A DNA stretch of 8,088 nucleotides from Selenomonadaceae bacterium (GCA_017529085.1 JAFXOC010000530.1:1-8088); one strand, 5' to 3'. Shown: positions 1-6,588, counted from the first letter of the stretch. Notes: generated by a model not told the origin, from the letters alone. A program made the numbers and translations.

Positions 1-2
1 AT

Positions 3-524
3 GTTACCGTTGAATCTTTGAGAGCGCAAATAGGCATTGTCCCGCAGGAAACCATGCTCTTTAGTTCAAACGTTCGCGAGAATATCCGTTACGGTAGGCT
101 AGACGCTACGGATGAAGAAGTTGTTGAAGCCGCAAAAGCTGCCAATGCAGACGTATTTATAAAAGAACTTCCCGAGGGTTACGATACGGAAATAGGCGAG
201 CGAGGATTAAATTTATCCGGCGGTCAGCGTCAAAGAATCGCCATAGCCAGAGCAATTTTAAAAAATCCCGCTATATTAATATTGGATGAAGCGACAAGCG
301 CGCTTGATACGGAAAGCGAAAAAATTGTGCAGGCGGCTCTCGATAAACTTATGGTGGGGCGCACATCTTTTGTGATAGCCCATAGACTTTCAACGATTTT
401 TCATGCGGATCATATATATGTTATAGATGCTGGAGAAATCAGAGAGCACGGTACTCACGAGGAACTCTTGAAATTAAAAGGGCTGTATTATAGTTTATAT
501 CAAATACAGTTTGGTAACGTTTGA
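3..524 (+). CDS. msbA: Lipid A export ABC transporter MsbA, C-terminal part (5' end outside window)
   Basis: This is the end of the ATP-binding domain of an exporter-type ABC protein. The frame is open to the left edge (V-T-V-E-S-L-R), so the membrane domain and Walker A lie upstream. Counting from the TTG codon at 18, visible motifs are the Q-loop (VPQET, Q10), the signature LSGGQ (66-70), Walker B with catalytic Glu (ILILDEATSALD, D90/E91), the D-loop and the switch His (AHRLST, H122). The family couples ATP hydrolysis to moving lipids or drugs across the inner membrane. The NBD alone cannot separate MsbA from other homodimeric exporters. The assignment to lipid A flipping rests on the LPS genes that follow, and the symbol is therefore less certain than the family. 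No strong terminator hairpin follows the TGA stop, only a run of nine T. Confidence 0.85.
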   Translation, partial: VTVESLRAQIGIVPQETMLFSSNVRENIRYGRLDATDEEVVEAAKAANADVFIKELPEGYDTEIGERGLNLSGGQRQRIAIARAILKNPAILILDEATSALDTESEKIVQAALDKLMVGRTSFVIAHRLSTIFHADHIYVIDAGEIREHGTHEELLKLKGLYYSLYQIQFGNV

Positions 525-549
525 TTTTTTTTTAATTGTCGGTTATACT
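521..549 (+). promoter_or_regulatory. Candidate sigma-70-type promoter for the waaA-lpxK operon
   Basis: TTGATT (521-526) and TATACT (544-549) are separated by exactly 17 nt and match the -35 and -10 consensus at 4/6 and 5/6 positions. The -35 box overlaps the msbA stop codon. Transcription would begin near 556, so the following palindrome (557-612) would form the 5' end of the message. The surrounding DNA is AT-rich, so a chance match is quite possible. Transcription could instead read through from msbA. Confidence 0.35.
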
Positions 550-556
550 ATAAAAA

Positions 557-612
557 GCTTCTTTCTTTCTCTTTCTCTTTTTTGTAAAAAATAGAAAACG
601 AAAGAAAGAAGC
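557..612. repeat. 56-nt near-perfect palindrome of pyrimidine/purine arms
   Basis: The left arm 557-583 (starting gcttctttctttct) and right arm 586-612 (ending gaaagaaagaagc) are reverse complements at 24 of 27 positions, with only GT at 584-585 between them. The outer 13 positions match perfectly. A second purine tract (613-633) follows directly and repeats the pattern. As RNA this would be a long A-U-rich hairpin. It lacks the GC stem plus U-run order of a standard terminator. It may be a dispersed repeat or a 5' leader structure. Confidence 0.7.
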
Positions 613-689
613 AAAGAAAGAGAAAGAGAAAAATTTAATAAATTAAAATAATTTTTCTTTAATCAAAACTAAAAATAAACGAGGTTAAG

Positions 690-831
690 GTTTTTTCTTT
701 CTCTTTTTTCTTTGTTACTTTCTTTTTTTCTTAGCTGCGCTTCGCTACGCATATAAGATTCGCTAAACGCTAAAGCGTTAAGCGAATCTAACATCTTTTT
801 TTCAAAAAAGAAAGAGAAAAAAGAAAGTAAC
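690..831. repeat. Composite inverted-repeat element, REP/MITE-like
   Basis: The outer arms gttactttctttttt (714-728) and aaaaaagaaagtaac (817-831) are a perfect 15-bp inverted repeat enclosing the hairpin at 756-789. A pyrimidine tract (691-713) precedes the left arm, and a matching purine tract (804-826) overlaps the right one. The decamer tctttttttc appears twice (721-730, 794-803). No ORF, transposase or clear target-site duplication is seen. Nested symmetry without coding content fits a small non-autonomous repeat or extragenic palindromic element. Only a genome-wide copy count could decide this. Confidence 0.55.
756..789. repeat. 34-nt hairpin at the core of the composite element
   Basis: Arms agattcgctaaacgct (756-771) and agcgttaagcgaatct (774-789) pair at 15 of 16 positions around AA at 772-773. 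The single mismatch is A765 against A780. It is more GC-rich than its flanks and is the most stable local structure in the gap. It is not followed directly by a T-run: AACATC comes first, then seven T at 796-802. Terminator function is therefore possible but not typical. Confidence 0.7.
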
Positions 832-851
832 AATTTAAATACATAAGAAGA

Positions 852-859
852 AAGGGGAG
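852..859 (+). promoter_or_regulatory. Ribosome binding site deciding the TTG start of waaA-lpxK
   Basis: AAGGGGAG lies six bases upstream of the TTG at 866. No ATG is in frame close by: the ATG at 879 is in another frame. This site supports the non-standard TTG start. Confidence 0.7.
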
Positions 860-865
860 AGACGG

Positions 866-3364
866 TTGCAGATTTTGTATGATATCGCGGCGGTTGTGTT
901 GTTTTTCCCCGTGCTTTTTATGTTTTTAGTGCGTGCGACCAGGGAAAGAGGTTTTGTTGAAAGAATACGACAGAGTATGTTCGGTATTTTTCCCGAGCAC
1001 GCTTTGGACTCGGTGGAAAAGAAGAATTGTATATGGGTTCATGCGGCGTCCGTTGGGGAAGTTGTGGCTACAAGCCCTCTTATTAAGGAGTTTAGGAGAG
1101 AATTTCCCAAAAGTCCGATTTTGGTTTCTGTTGTAACCGCTAGCGGTTATGAGATGGCGAACCGCATAATAAAAGATGCGGACAGCATTATATATTATCC
1201 ACTTGATTTTCCGTGGATTGCGGGACGCGTGCTTCGTCGTATTCGTCCTAGGGTGTTTTTGCCTGTGGAAACGGAGCTTTGGCCGAATTTCTTAAAAGCC
1301 GCCAGAAAACTTCGCATACCTGTTATGATGGTGAACGGACGCATAAGCGATAAGAGCGTAAAGCGGTATCATCATTTGAGAAGTATGCTCGACGATATGA
1401 TTGGAACCATTAAAAAGTTTGCAATGCAATCGCCGATTGACGCGGAATATATAAAGCGATTGGGAGCGCCCGAGGAACTTGTTACCATAACGGGCAATAC
1501 TAAGTTTGATCAGACTTATACGGACGTTTCATCGGAAGAAAAGGAAACGATTTTAGGAGAGCTTGGATTTTCTAAAGATGATAAGATTTTTCTTGCGGGA
1601 AGTACCCATCGCGGAGAAGAAGAATATGTGTTAAAAGCTTTTAAAAAGGTTCGGGAGAAACATCCTACGGCTAAACTTCTGATTGCGCCAAGAGAACTTT
1701 TGCGCACTATGGAAGTTACCCATATAGTAAAAAGCGCGGGGTTTGTCGTTGCGACTCGGACAAAATTGCAAAAAAAACACGATACGAAACACGATGTCGT
1801 GGTTTTGGATACTATAGGCGAATTGGGGAAAATTTACAGTATCGGCGATGTTATCTATGTAGGCGGAAGTTTGATTTCACACGGCGGGCATAATATATTA
1901 GAACCGGCGGCACATGGTAAAGCTATCGTGGTCGGGCATAATATGTTCAATTTCAAAGATACCCACGCCCTTTTTACGAAAAGGAACGCTTGTATAACGG
2001 TTGCGGACAGCGACGAACTTTCAAAGGAAGTGGCGAGACTTTTTGACGACGAAGCTGAAAAAAACCGTATGGAAGCCGAGACTCTCGCTATTGTCAACGA
2101 AAACAAGGGAGCGGCGCGAAAATCCGCCGTATTGCTAAAGGAAACTTTGGAGTGTTACGAAGCGAAAGAACGGTTGCTTCATATAAAAACTACTCAAAAA
2201 ATTGAAAACCTCCAGACTTATTTTATAAACCTTGTCCACAGTAAAAACGTGGAAGGCGTCGGCAACAATGTTCTGATTGCGTTCTTATATTGTTTTTCTC
2301 TTATTTACAGGATGTTGGTAAATTTAAAGTTGGGGGTTTATAAGATAGGACTGTTCCATAAGGAAAGCTTATCCTGTTTCGTAATAAGTCTCGGAAACGT
2401 CACCGTTGGCGGCACGGGGAAAACCCCTACGGCGCAATGTTTGGCGAGAGAAATTCGCGATATGGGATATAGAGTGGTTATCTTAAACCGCGGGTATAGA
2501 GCGAAATGGCACGGAGAAGTCGGTGTTGTGTCCGATGGCGAAACCCTTCACATGGATGCGAAAGAAACCGGCGACGAGGCTTTTATGCTTGCAAAGCATT
2601 TGCCCAATGTTCCCGTGTTGATAGGCGCTGAACGAGCCATTACTGGACGGTACGCCATAGAGCATTTCGGAGCGGAAGTTGCGATTTTAGACGACGGTTA
2701 TCAACATTGGCAACTAAACCGAGATATTGACATATTGCTTGTGGATGCGGTAAATGTTTTCGGTAACGGGCATATTCTGCCTCGCGGAACTTTAAGGGAG
2801 CCTATTTCTCATATAAGCCGGGCAGACGTTTGTCTTATGACAAAGGTGGATCAGGCGGCGGAAGGTTCGATTGAATACATTAGGGATACCGTTCATAAAC
2901 ACAACGATAAGGCTTTGATAGTGGAAAGCATTCATCAGCCCAAGACTTTTATTCCCATGGAAAAATGGTTCGATCATATAGGGGAAGTGGGTATACCGGT
3001 ATCGGAAATAAAGGGACGGCGTATTATGGCAGTGTCGGCCATAGGAAATCCCGCATCCTTTGAACAGACGCTTTCGGACTTGGGCGCGGTTATCGTTGAG
3101 AGTTTGCGTTATCCCGATCATCACGAATACACCGTAAAAGAAATGGAAAGCGTTTTTAGGCAAGCTGATAGCGAGGATGCGGAAGCCATTGTCATAACCG
3201 AAAAAGATGCGGTTAAATTCCCACCGGAAGTTTTGGGCGGCGAAATTAAAATTCCGGTTTATGTTATTTCCGTTGAAGTAACTTTCCAAGAGGGAGCTAA
3301 AGAATTTAGGGAACTTTTGAAATCAAGGATAGAAGAAGCGGTGTCTAAAAGGGAGAAAGGATGA
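866..3364 (+). CDS. waaA-lpxK: Bifunctional Kdo transferase / lipid A 4'-kinase (WaaA-LpxK fusion)
   Basis: One 832-residue frame joins two usually separate inner-membrane enzymes. Residues 1 to about 430 are WaaA, a glycosyltransferase that moves Kdo from CMP-Kdo to the lipid A precursor. It has an N-terminal membrane anchor (about 4-22), HAASVGE with the catalytic Glu at 65, VETELWPN (134-141), NGRISD (157-162) and, in the nucleotide-sugar domain, GGHNILEPA (340-348). Residues 431-460 are a charged linker. Residues of about 460-832 are LpxK, which phosphorylates the 4' position of the tetraacyldisaccharide. It has a hydrophobic segment (about 468-486), Walker A GGTGKT (515-520), DDGYQH (609-614), PDHHEYT (750-756) and ITEKDAVK (777-784). 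Both halves keep their key motifs, so both are probably active. The length exceeds the sum of the E. coli enzymes (about 750). The gene starts at TTG with a good ribosome site, and its stop overlaps the kdsB start as ATGA. Confidence 0.93.
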   Translation: MQILYDIAAVVLFFPVLFMFLVRATRERGFVERIRQSMFGIFPEHALDSVEKKNCIWVHAASVGEVVATSPLIKEFRREFPKSPILVSVVTASGYEMANRIIKDADSIIYYPLDFPWIAGRVLRRIRPRVFLPVETELWPNFLKAARKLRIPVMMVNGRISDKSVKRYHHLRSMLDDMIGTIKKFAMQSPIDAEYIKRLGAPEELVTITGNTKFDQTYTDVSSEEKETILGELGFSKDDKIFLAGSTHRGEEEYVLKAFKKVREKHPTAKLLIAPRELLRTMEVTHIVKSAGFVVATRTKLQKKHDTKHDVVVLDTIGELGKIYSIGDVIYVGGSLISHGGHNILEPAAHGKAIVVGHNMFNFKDTHALFTKRNACITVADSDELSKEVARLFDDEAEKNRMEAETLAIVNENKGAARKSAVLLKETLECYEAKERLLHIKTTQKIENLQTYFINLVHSKNVEGVGNNVLIAFLYCFSLIYRMLVNLKLGVYKIGLFHKESLSCFVISLGNVTVGGTGKTPTAQCLAREIRDMGYRVVILNRGYRAKWHGEVGVVSDGETLHMDAKETGDEAFMLAKHLPNVPVLIGAERAITGRYAIEHFGAEVAILDDGYQHWQLNRDIDILLVDAVNVFGNGHILPRGTLREPISHISRADVCLMTKVDQAAEGSIEYIRDTVHKHNDKALIVESIHQPKTFIPMEKWFDHIGEVGIPVSEIKGRRIMAVSAIGNPASFEQTLSDLGAVIVESLRYPDHHEYTVKEMESVFRQADSEDAEAIVITEKDAVKFPPEVLGGEIKIPVYVISVEVTFQEGAKEFRELLKSRIEEAVSKREKG

Positions 3365-4110
3365 AAAATATGAAAAGCCTTTGCGTTATTCCTGCGCGTT
3401 ATTCCTCAACCAGACTGCCGGGGAAACCTCTTAGAGATATTGCGGGTCTTCCCATGATTGTTCGCGTATATCGTCGCGCAAAGAAAGCGGAGCGTGTTAC
3501 CGACGTGATAGTTGCTACGGACGATGAACGTATATTTAAAGCGGTCGAAGAAAACGGTGGACGCACGGTTATGACGAGGGCTGATCATAATACGGGGACG
3601 GATAGGTTGGCTGAAGTTGCGGAAAACTTTTCCGATGTTGATTTAATAATAAATGTGCAGGGCGACGAGCCGTTAATCGATCCGATTTTAATAGACGAAC
3701 TTACGGGCCTGTTTGAAAATGACGAAAACCTTCAAATGGCGACCGTTAAAACCGAATTGAAGGACGAAACCGAAAAAAATAATCCTAATAACGTAAAGGT
3801 AGTAACCGATAAAAACGGATACGCTCTGTATTTTTCTCGTTCTCTTATACCTTATCCTAGAAAAGAAGGAATTTCAAAGGTTTATAAGCATATAGGAATT
3901 TATGCGTATAGACGGGATTTCCTTTTGAAATATGCAAAGATGGAATCGACTCCTTTGGAACTTACGGAATCTTTGGAGCAGCTTCGCGCTCTTGAAAACG
4001 GTTATAAAATTAGGGTAATAGAAACTGACAAAGAATTTGTAGGCGTGGATACAGAGGAAGATTTGGCGAGGGTGAACGAGATTTATAAGAGAATGGAGGG
4101 CGCATTATGA
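3361..4110 (+). CDS. kdsB: 3-deoxy-manno-octulosonate cytidylyltransferase (CMP-Kdo synthetase)
   Basis: KdsB is a cytosolic enzyme that activates Kdo with CTP to CMP-Kdo, the donor used by the WaaA domain encoded just upstream. The 249-residue product has the usual family length. Motifs are the N-terminal nucleotide loop PARYSSTRLPGKPL (11-24), VATDDERI (51-58), DHNTGTDRLAE (75-85), INVQGDEPLI (97-106) with the metal-binding Asp at 102, KHIGIYAYRRDFL (176-188) and ESLEQLRALENG (203-214). Its ATG overlaps the preceding stop (ATGA). Two starts are possible: ATG 3361 with GGGAG five bases away, or ATG 3370 with AAAGG nine bases away. The second gives MKSLCVIPARY, a more typical N-terminus. The first is kept because of the overlap. 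The difference is three residues. Confidence 0.96.
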   Translation: MKNMKSLCVIPARYSSTRLPGKPLRDIAGLPMIVRVYRRAKKAERVTDVIVATDDERIFKAVEENGGRTVMTRADHNTGTDRLAEVAENFSDVDLIINVQGDEPLIDPILIDELTGLFENDENLQMATVKTELKDETEKNNPNNVKVVTDKNGYALYFSRSLIPYPRKEGISKVYKHIGIYAYRRDFLLKYAKMESTPLELTESLEQLRALENGYKIRVIETDKEFVGVDTEEDLARVNEIYKRMEGAL

Positions 4111-4931
4111 ACAAGGTTAAGATTGGCGATTATTATATAGGCGACGGCGAACCTCTAATGCTTTTTGCCGGACCTTGCGCATTGGAGAGCTTGGAGCGTT
4201 GCCTCTTAATAGGTAGTACCATTAAGGAAATTGCAAAACGCTTAAATATGCCCTATGTGTTTAAAGCGTCCTTTGATAAAGCCAACAGATCTTCTTTTCA
4301 TAGCTATAGAGGGCCGGGACTTGAAGAGGGCATTAAAATGCTCAAAGAGATAAAAAAAGAGTTAAATGTGCCGATTATAACCGACATTCACGAAACATAT
4401 CAGGCAAAACCCGTGGCGGAAGTGGCTGATGTTATTCAGATACCGGCGTTTTTATGTAGGCAGACGGATTTACTATATGCGGCGGCGCAGACCGAGCGTG
4501 TTGTTAATGTAAAGAAAGGTCAATTTTTGGCGCCGGGGGATATGCGAAACGTTGTGGACAAGTTGCATGAAACTGGCAACGAGGGCATACTTTTAACCGA
4601 ACGCGGCGCTTCGTTTGGCTATAACAATCTTGTGGTGGATATGAGAACATTCCCTATAATGCGTTCTTTCGGTTATCCCGTGATTTTTGACGGTACGCAC
4701 AGCGTACAGCTTCCCGGCGGCGCAGGAACGAGATCTTCCGGAAATCGGGAATATGTGGAATATTTAGTTCGCGCGGCTGTTGGAGCCGGAATTGATGGAC
4801 TTTTCTTAGAGGTGCATGATAATCCGGAAGAAGCCTTGTCTGACGGTCCCAACATGATTTATTTGGATAAACTTGAGGAGCTTTTAACGGACGCAATAAA
4901 GATTCATGAGATAGTGCGGGGTAAGAATTGA
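4107..4931 (+). CDS. kdsA: Kdo 8-phosphate synthase, metal-dependent type
   Basis: KdsA condenses phosphoenolpyruvate with arabinose 5-phosphate to give Kdo 8-phosphate in the cytosol. The product has 274 residues, normal for the family. Motifs in order are AGPCALES (21-28), FKASFDKANRSS (52-63), TDIHE (92-96), GQFLAPGDMRNV (138-149), NEGILLTERGASFGYNN (158-174) and FDGTHSVQLPGG (194-205). Metal ligands of the class II enzymes are all present: C24, H198, E235 and D246. These sit at a constant offset of 13 from C11, H185, E222 and D233 of the Aquifex enzyme as I recall them. E. coli, which needs no metal, has Asn in place of the Cys. The ATG overlaps the kdsB stop (ATGA) with GGAGGG (4095-4100) six bases upstream. 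It overlaps kdsD by one base at 4931. Confidence 0.97.
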   Translation: MNKVKIGDYYIGDGEPLMLFAGPCALESLERCLLIGSTIKEIAKRLNMPYVFKASFDKANRSSFHSYRGPGLEEGIKMLKEIKKELNVPIITDIHETYQAKPVAEVADVIQIPAFLCRQTDLLYAAAQTERVVNVKKGQFLAPGDMRNVVDKLHETGNEGILLTERGASFGYNNLVVDMRTFPIMRSFGYPVIFDGTHSVQLPGGAGTRSSGNREYVEYLVRAAVGAGIDGLFLEVHDNPEEALSDGPNMIYLDKLEELLTDAIKIHEIVRGKN

Positions 4932-5896
4932 TGAAATCGGCTGCAATAGAAGCTTTGAAAATAGAGATGGAAGCAATTTCGCGGTTGATACCGCGAATTG
5001 ACGATGAATTTGAACGTGTTGTCCGCGCCATACTTGATTGCAGAGGGCGAGTAATCGTAACAGGCATGGGGAAGAGCGGGCATATCGGGCAAAAAATCGC
5101 AGCCACTTTTGCAAGCACTGGCACCCCTTCTTTTTTCATGCATCCCGCCGAGGCTTTTCACGGCGATTTAGGGATGGTGACGGAGAAAGATATAGTTATG
5201 GCTATATCAAACAGCGGCGAATCCGCCGAAGTTGTCAACATTTTGCCTATCCTAACCCGTATCGGCGCAAAGATTATCGCCCTTTGCGGCAGACGAGATT
5301 CTGCGCTTGGAAATCACTGCGATTTCTATATAGATATAAGCGTTGAAAAAGAAGCTTGCCCATTGGGGCTTGCGCCTACGGCAAGCACTACGGCGACGCT
5401 CGCTATGGGCGACGCTCTTGCGGTTGCGCTTATGGAGGAGCGGAACTTTACTTCAGAGGATTTTGCTCTGTTTCATCCCGGCGGCGCTCTCGGCAGAAAA
5501 TTATTGCTTAAAGTCGAAAACGTTATGCATACGGGAGAGGATAATCCTATCGTTAAACGCGGCATGACGGCGAAGGATGCGCTTTTTGTCATGACTGATA
5601 AGGGGCTTGGCGCGGCAAGTGTGGTGGACGAAAATGGCAAATTTATCGGACTTATTACGGACGGCATAATTCGCCGCGCTCTTCATAAAGATAATAATTT
5701 CTTGGACGAGCCGGTTGAGAGCATTATGTTTGAAACGCCGCTTGTGATTACGCCGGGACGTTTGGCGGCGGAAGCGCTGTCCATTATGGAGAAACACAAA
5801 CCGCGTCCTGTTACCGTGCTTCCCGTTATCGACAGAGAAAATATTCCCGTGGGAATTGTGCATTTGACCGACCTCCTAAGGCAAGGAGTTGTTTGA
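4931..5896 (+). CDS. kdsD: Arabinose 5-phosphate isomerase (SIS + two CBS domains)
   Basis: This enzyme converts ribulose 5-phosphate to arabinose 5-phosphate, the substrate of KdsA. Residues of about 35-170 form the sugar-isomerase fold, with TGMGKSGHIG (44-53), HGDLGM (77-82), SNSGES (93-98) and PTASTTATLAMGDALA (149-164). FHPGGALGRK (181-190) follows. Two CBS domains cover about 195-255 and 262-321. Residues K48, E100, E141 and H182 lie at a constant offset of 11 from K59, E111, E152 and H193, the active-site residues I recall for E. coli KdsD. The KpsF and GutQ paralogues share this architecture, but the position between kdsA and kdsC favours KdsD. ATG 4931 is chosen. An in-frame TTG sits directly before it at 4928, and the Shine-Dalgarno is weak (GGGG, 4918-4921), so translation may depend on coupling to kdsA. 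Confidence 0.95.
   Translation: MKSAAIEALKIEMEAISRLIPRIDDEFERVVRAILDCRGRVIVTGMGKSGHIGQKIAATFASTGTPSFFMHPAEAFHGDLGMVTEKDIVMAISNSGESAEVVNILPILTRIGAKIIALCGRRDSALGNHCDFYIDISVEKEACPLGLAPTASTTATLAMGDALAVALMEERNFTSEDFALFHPGGALGRKLLLKVENVMHTGEDNPIVKRGMTAKDALFVMTDKGLGAASVVDENGKFIGLITDGIIRRALHKDNNFLDEPVESIMFETPLVITPGRLAAEALSIMEKHKPRPVTVLPVIDRENIPVGIVHLTDLLRQGVV
5883..5888 (+). promoter_or_regulatory. Ribosome binding site deciding the kdsC start
   Basis: AAGGAG, inside the last codons of kdsD, touches the TTG at 5889 with no spacing but lies nine bases from the TTG at 5898. This spacing makes 5898 the usable start and rules against the longer reading. Confidence 0.65.
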
Positions 5897-5897
5897 T

Positions 5898-6452
5898 TTG
5901 GATTTAAAAGATAGAGCAAAAAAAATAAAGGTTATAGCTTTTGACGTTGACGGGGTTTTAACCGACGGCGGCATTTATACGGGCGCAGATGGAGAAATCT
6001 TTAAACCTTTTCATTGCAGAGATGGTTTAGGAATTAGCTTGGCGAGAAATGCTGGATTGAAGCTTGCCATAATAACCGGCAGAAAATCGCCGCAAGTGGC
6101 TTATAGAGCGAAGGAATTGAAGTTTGACGCTCTTTGGCAGGGTGTAATGGATAAACGAGAGGCCTATAAAGAGTTAAAGGAAAAATTTTCGGCGACGGAC
6201 GAAGAAATCTGCTATGTGGGCGATGACTTGATAGATTTGCCGATTTTGACACAAGTCGGATTAGCGACGGCTGTAGCGGACGCAATGCCGGAGGTTATAG
6301 AAAGAGTCCATTACGTCGCAAAATTTTCCGGCGGTCATGGCGCGGCAAGAGATGTGATAGAATGTATATTGAAGGCTCAAGGTAAGTGGGAAGGTATTAT
6401 TGAAGGTTATCTTGCGAAGGTATCGCCTAAACAGGAAAAAATTAATCAATAA
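5898..6452 (+). CDS. kdsC: Kdo 8-phosphate phosphatase (HAD family)
   Basis: KdsC hydrolyses Kdo 8-phosphate to free Kdo, the step between KdsA and KdsB. The 184-residue protein matches the short, cap-less HAD phosphatases of this type (E. coli KdsC is about 188). From TTG 5898, motif I is FDVDGVLTDG (15-24) with nucleophile D16 and acid/base D18, motif II is the Thr of ITGRK (T60), the conserved Lys is K86 in DKREAY, and motif III is VGDDLIDLP (107-115). The C-terminal GGHGAARDVIE (145-155) is the tail that closes the neighbouring active site in KdsC tetramers. The start is TTG, chosen by ribosome-site spacing, one base after the kdsD stop. A run of Lys/Glu/Gln-rich residues ends the protein. 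The REP-like hairpins follow after an AT-rich spacer. Confidence 0.94.
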   Translation: MDLKDRAKKIKVIAFDVDGVLTDGGIYTGADGEIFKPFHCRDGLGISLARNAGLKLAIITGRKSPQVAYRAKELKFDALWQGVMDKREAYKELKEKFSATDEEICYVGDDLIDLPILTQVGLATAVADAMPEVIERVHYVAKFSGGHGAARDVIECILKAQGKWEGIIEGYLAKVSPKQEKINQ

Positions 6453-6514
6453 AATCATAGATAAATCTAAATGACGTAAAAATAAAAAACAAACAATAAA
6501 AAGTACCCGGGAGT

Positions 6515-6583
6515 CCAGAGGGCAACGCCCTTTGGCAGGGTCAAGGGGCAGCGCCCCTTGTGGGGTTTGGGGCGAAGCCCCAA
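6515..6583. repeat. Cluster of three GC-rich REP-like hairpins
   Basis: Three back-to-back stem-loops lie in an otherwise AT-rich gap. The first pairs 6515-6523 with 6527-6535 (9 bp including one G-U, loop AAC). The second pairs 6542-6549 with 6553-6560 (8 bp perfect, loop AGC). The third pairs 6567-6573 with 6577-6583 (7 bp perfect, loop GAA) and contains GCGAAGC, known as an unusually stable DNA mini-hairpin. Each has a three-base loop. No T-run follows, so ordinary intrinsic termination is unlikely. The sharp GC contrast with the AT-rich spacer at 6453-6505 suggests an inserted extragenic repeat. From memory, similar repeats are common in gut and rumen Firmicutes; this was not checked. Confidence 0.75.
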
Positions 6584-6588
6584 CAAAG

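Larger units (their letters stand above)
525..865. other. Gene-free intergenic region with nested inverted repeats
   Basis: This 341-nt gap separates msbA from waaA-lpxK and holds no credible coding sequence. It is AT-rich and dominated by pyrimidine tracts (T with C at intervals) followed by matching purine tracts. Two structured blocks are visible, 557-633 and 690-831, joined by a plain AT-rich stretch (634-689). A possible promoter lies at its left edge, and the Shine-Dalgarno of waaA-lpxK at its right edge. It is the only long break in an otherwise packed operon. Confidence 0.8.

Noticed and set aside
525..533. Nine-T run after the msbA stop as an intrinsic terminator
   Set aside because: No stable GC-rich stem precedes it; only a four-base pairing (501-504 with 510-513) is visible.
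557..831. CRISPR array or tandem repeat
   Set aside because: The repeats are inverted and of unequal spacing, with no regular repeat-spacer pattern and no cas genes.
1769..1778. A-run in the WaaA half as a programmed frameshift or slippage site
   Set aside because: The frame continues through it with conserved WaaA and LpxK motifs downstream, so no shift is required.
2792..3289. 165-codon open frame on the - strand inside the LpxK half
   Set aside because: It is opposite a clearly conserved kinase domain, has no recognisable motif and no ribosome site; it is a reading-frame shadow.
4654..5139. 161-codon open frame on the - strand across the kdsA/kdsD joint
   Set aside because: It spans two well-supported genes in the opposite direction and resembles no family.
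6515..6583. Hairpin cluster as a rho-independent terminator of kdsC
   Set aside because: No T-run follows any of the three stems, and lpxL follows closely on the same strand.
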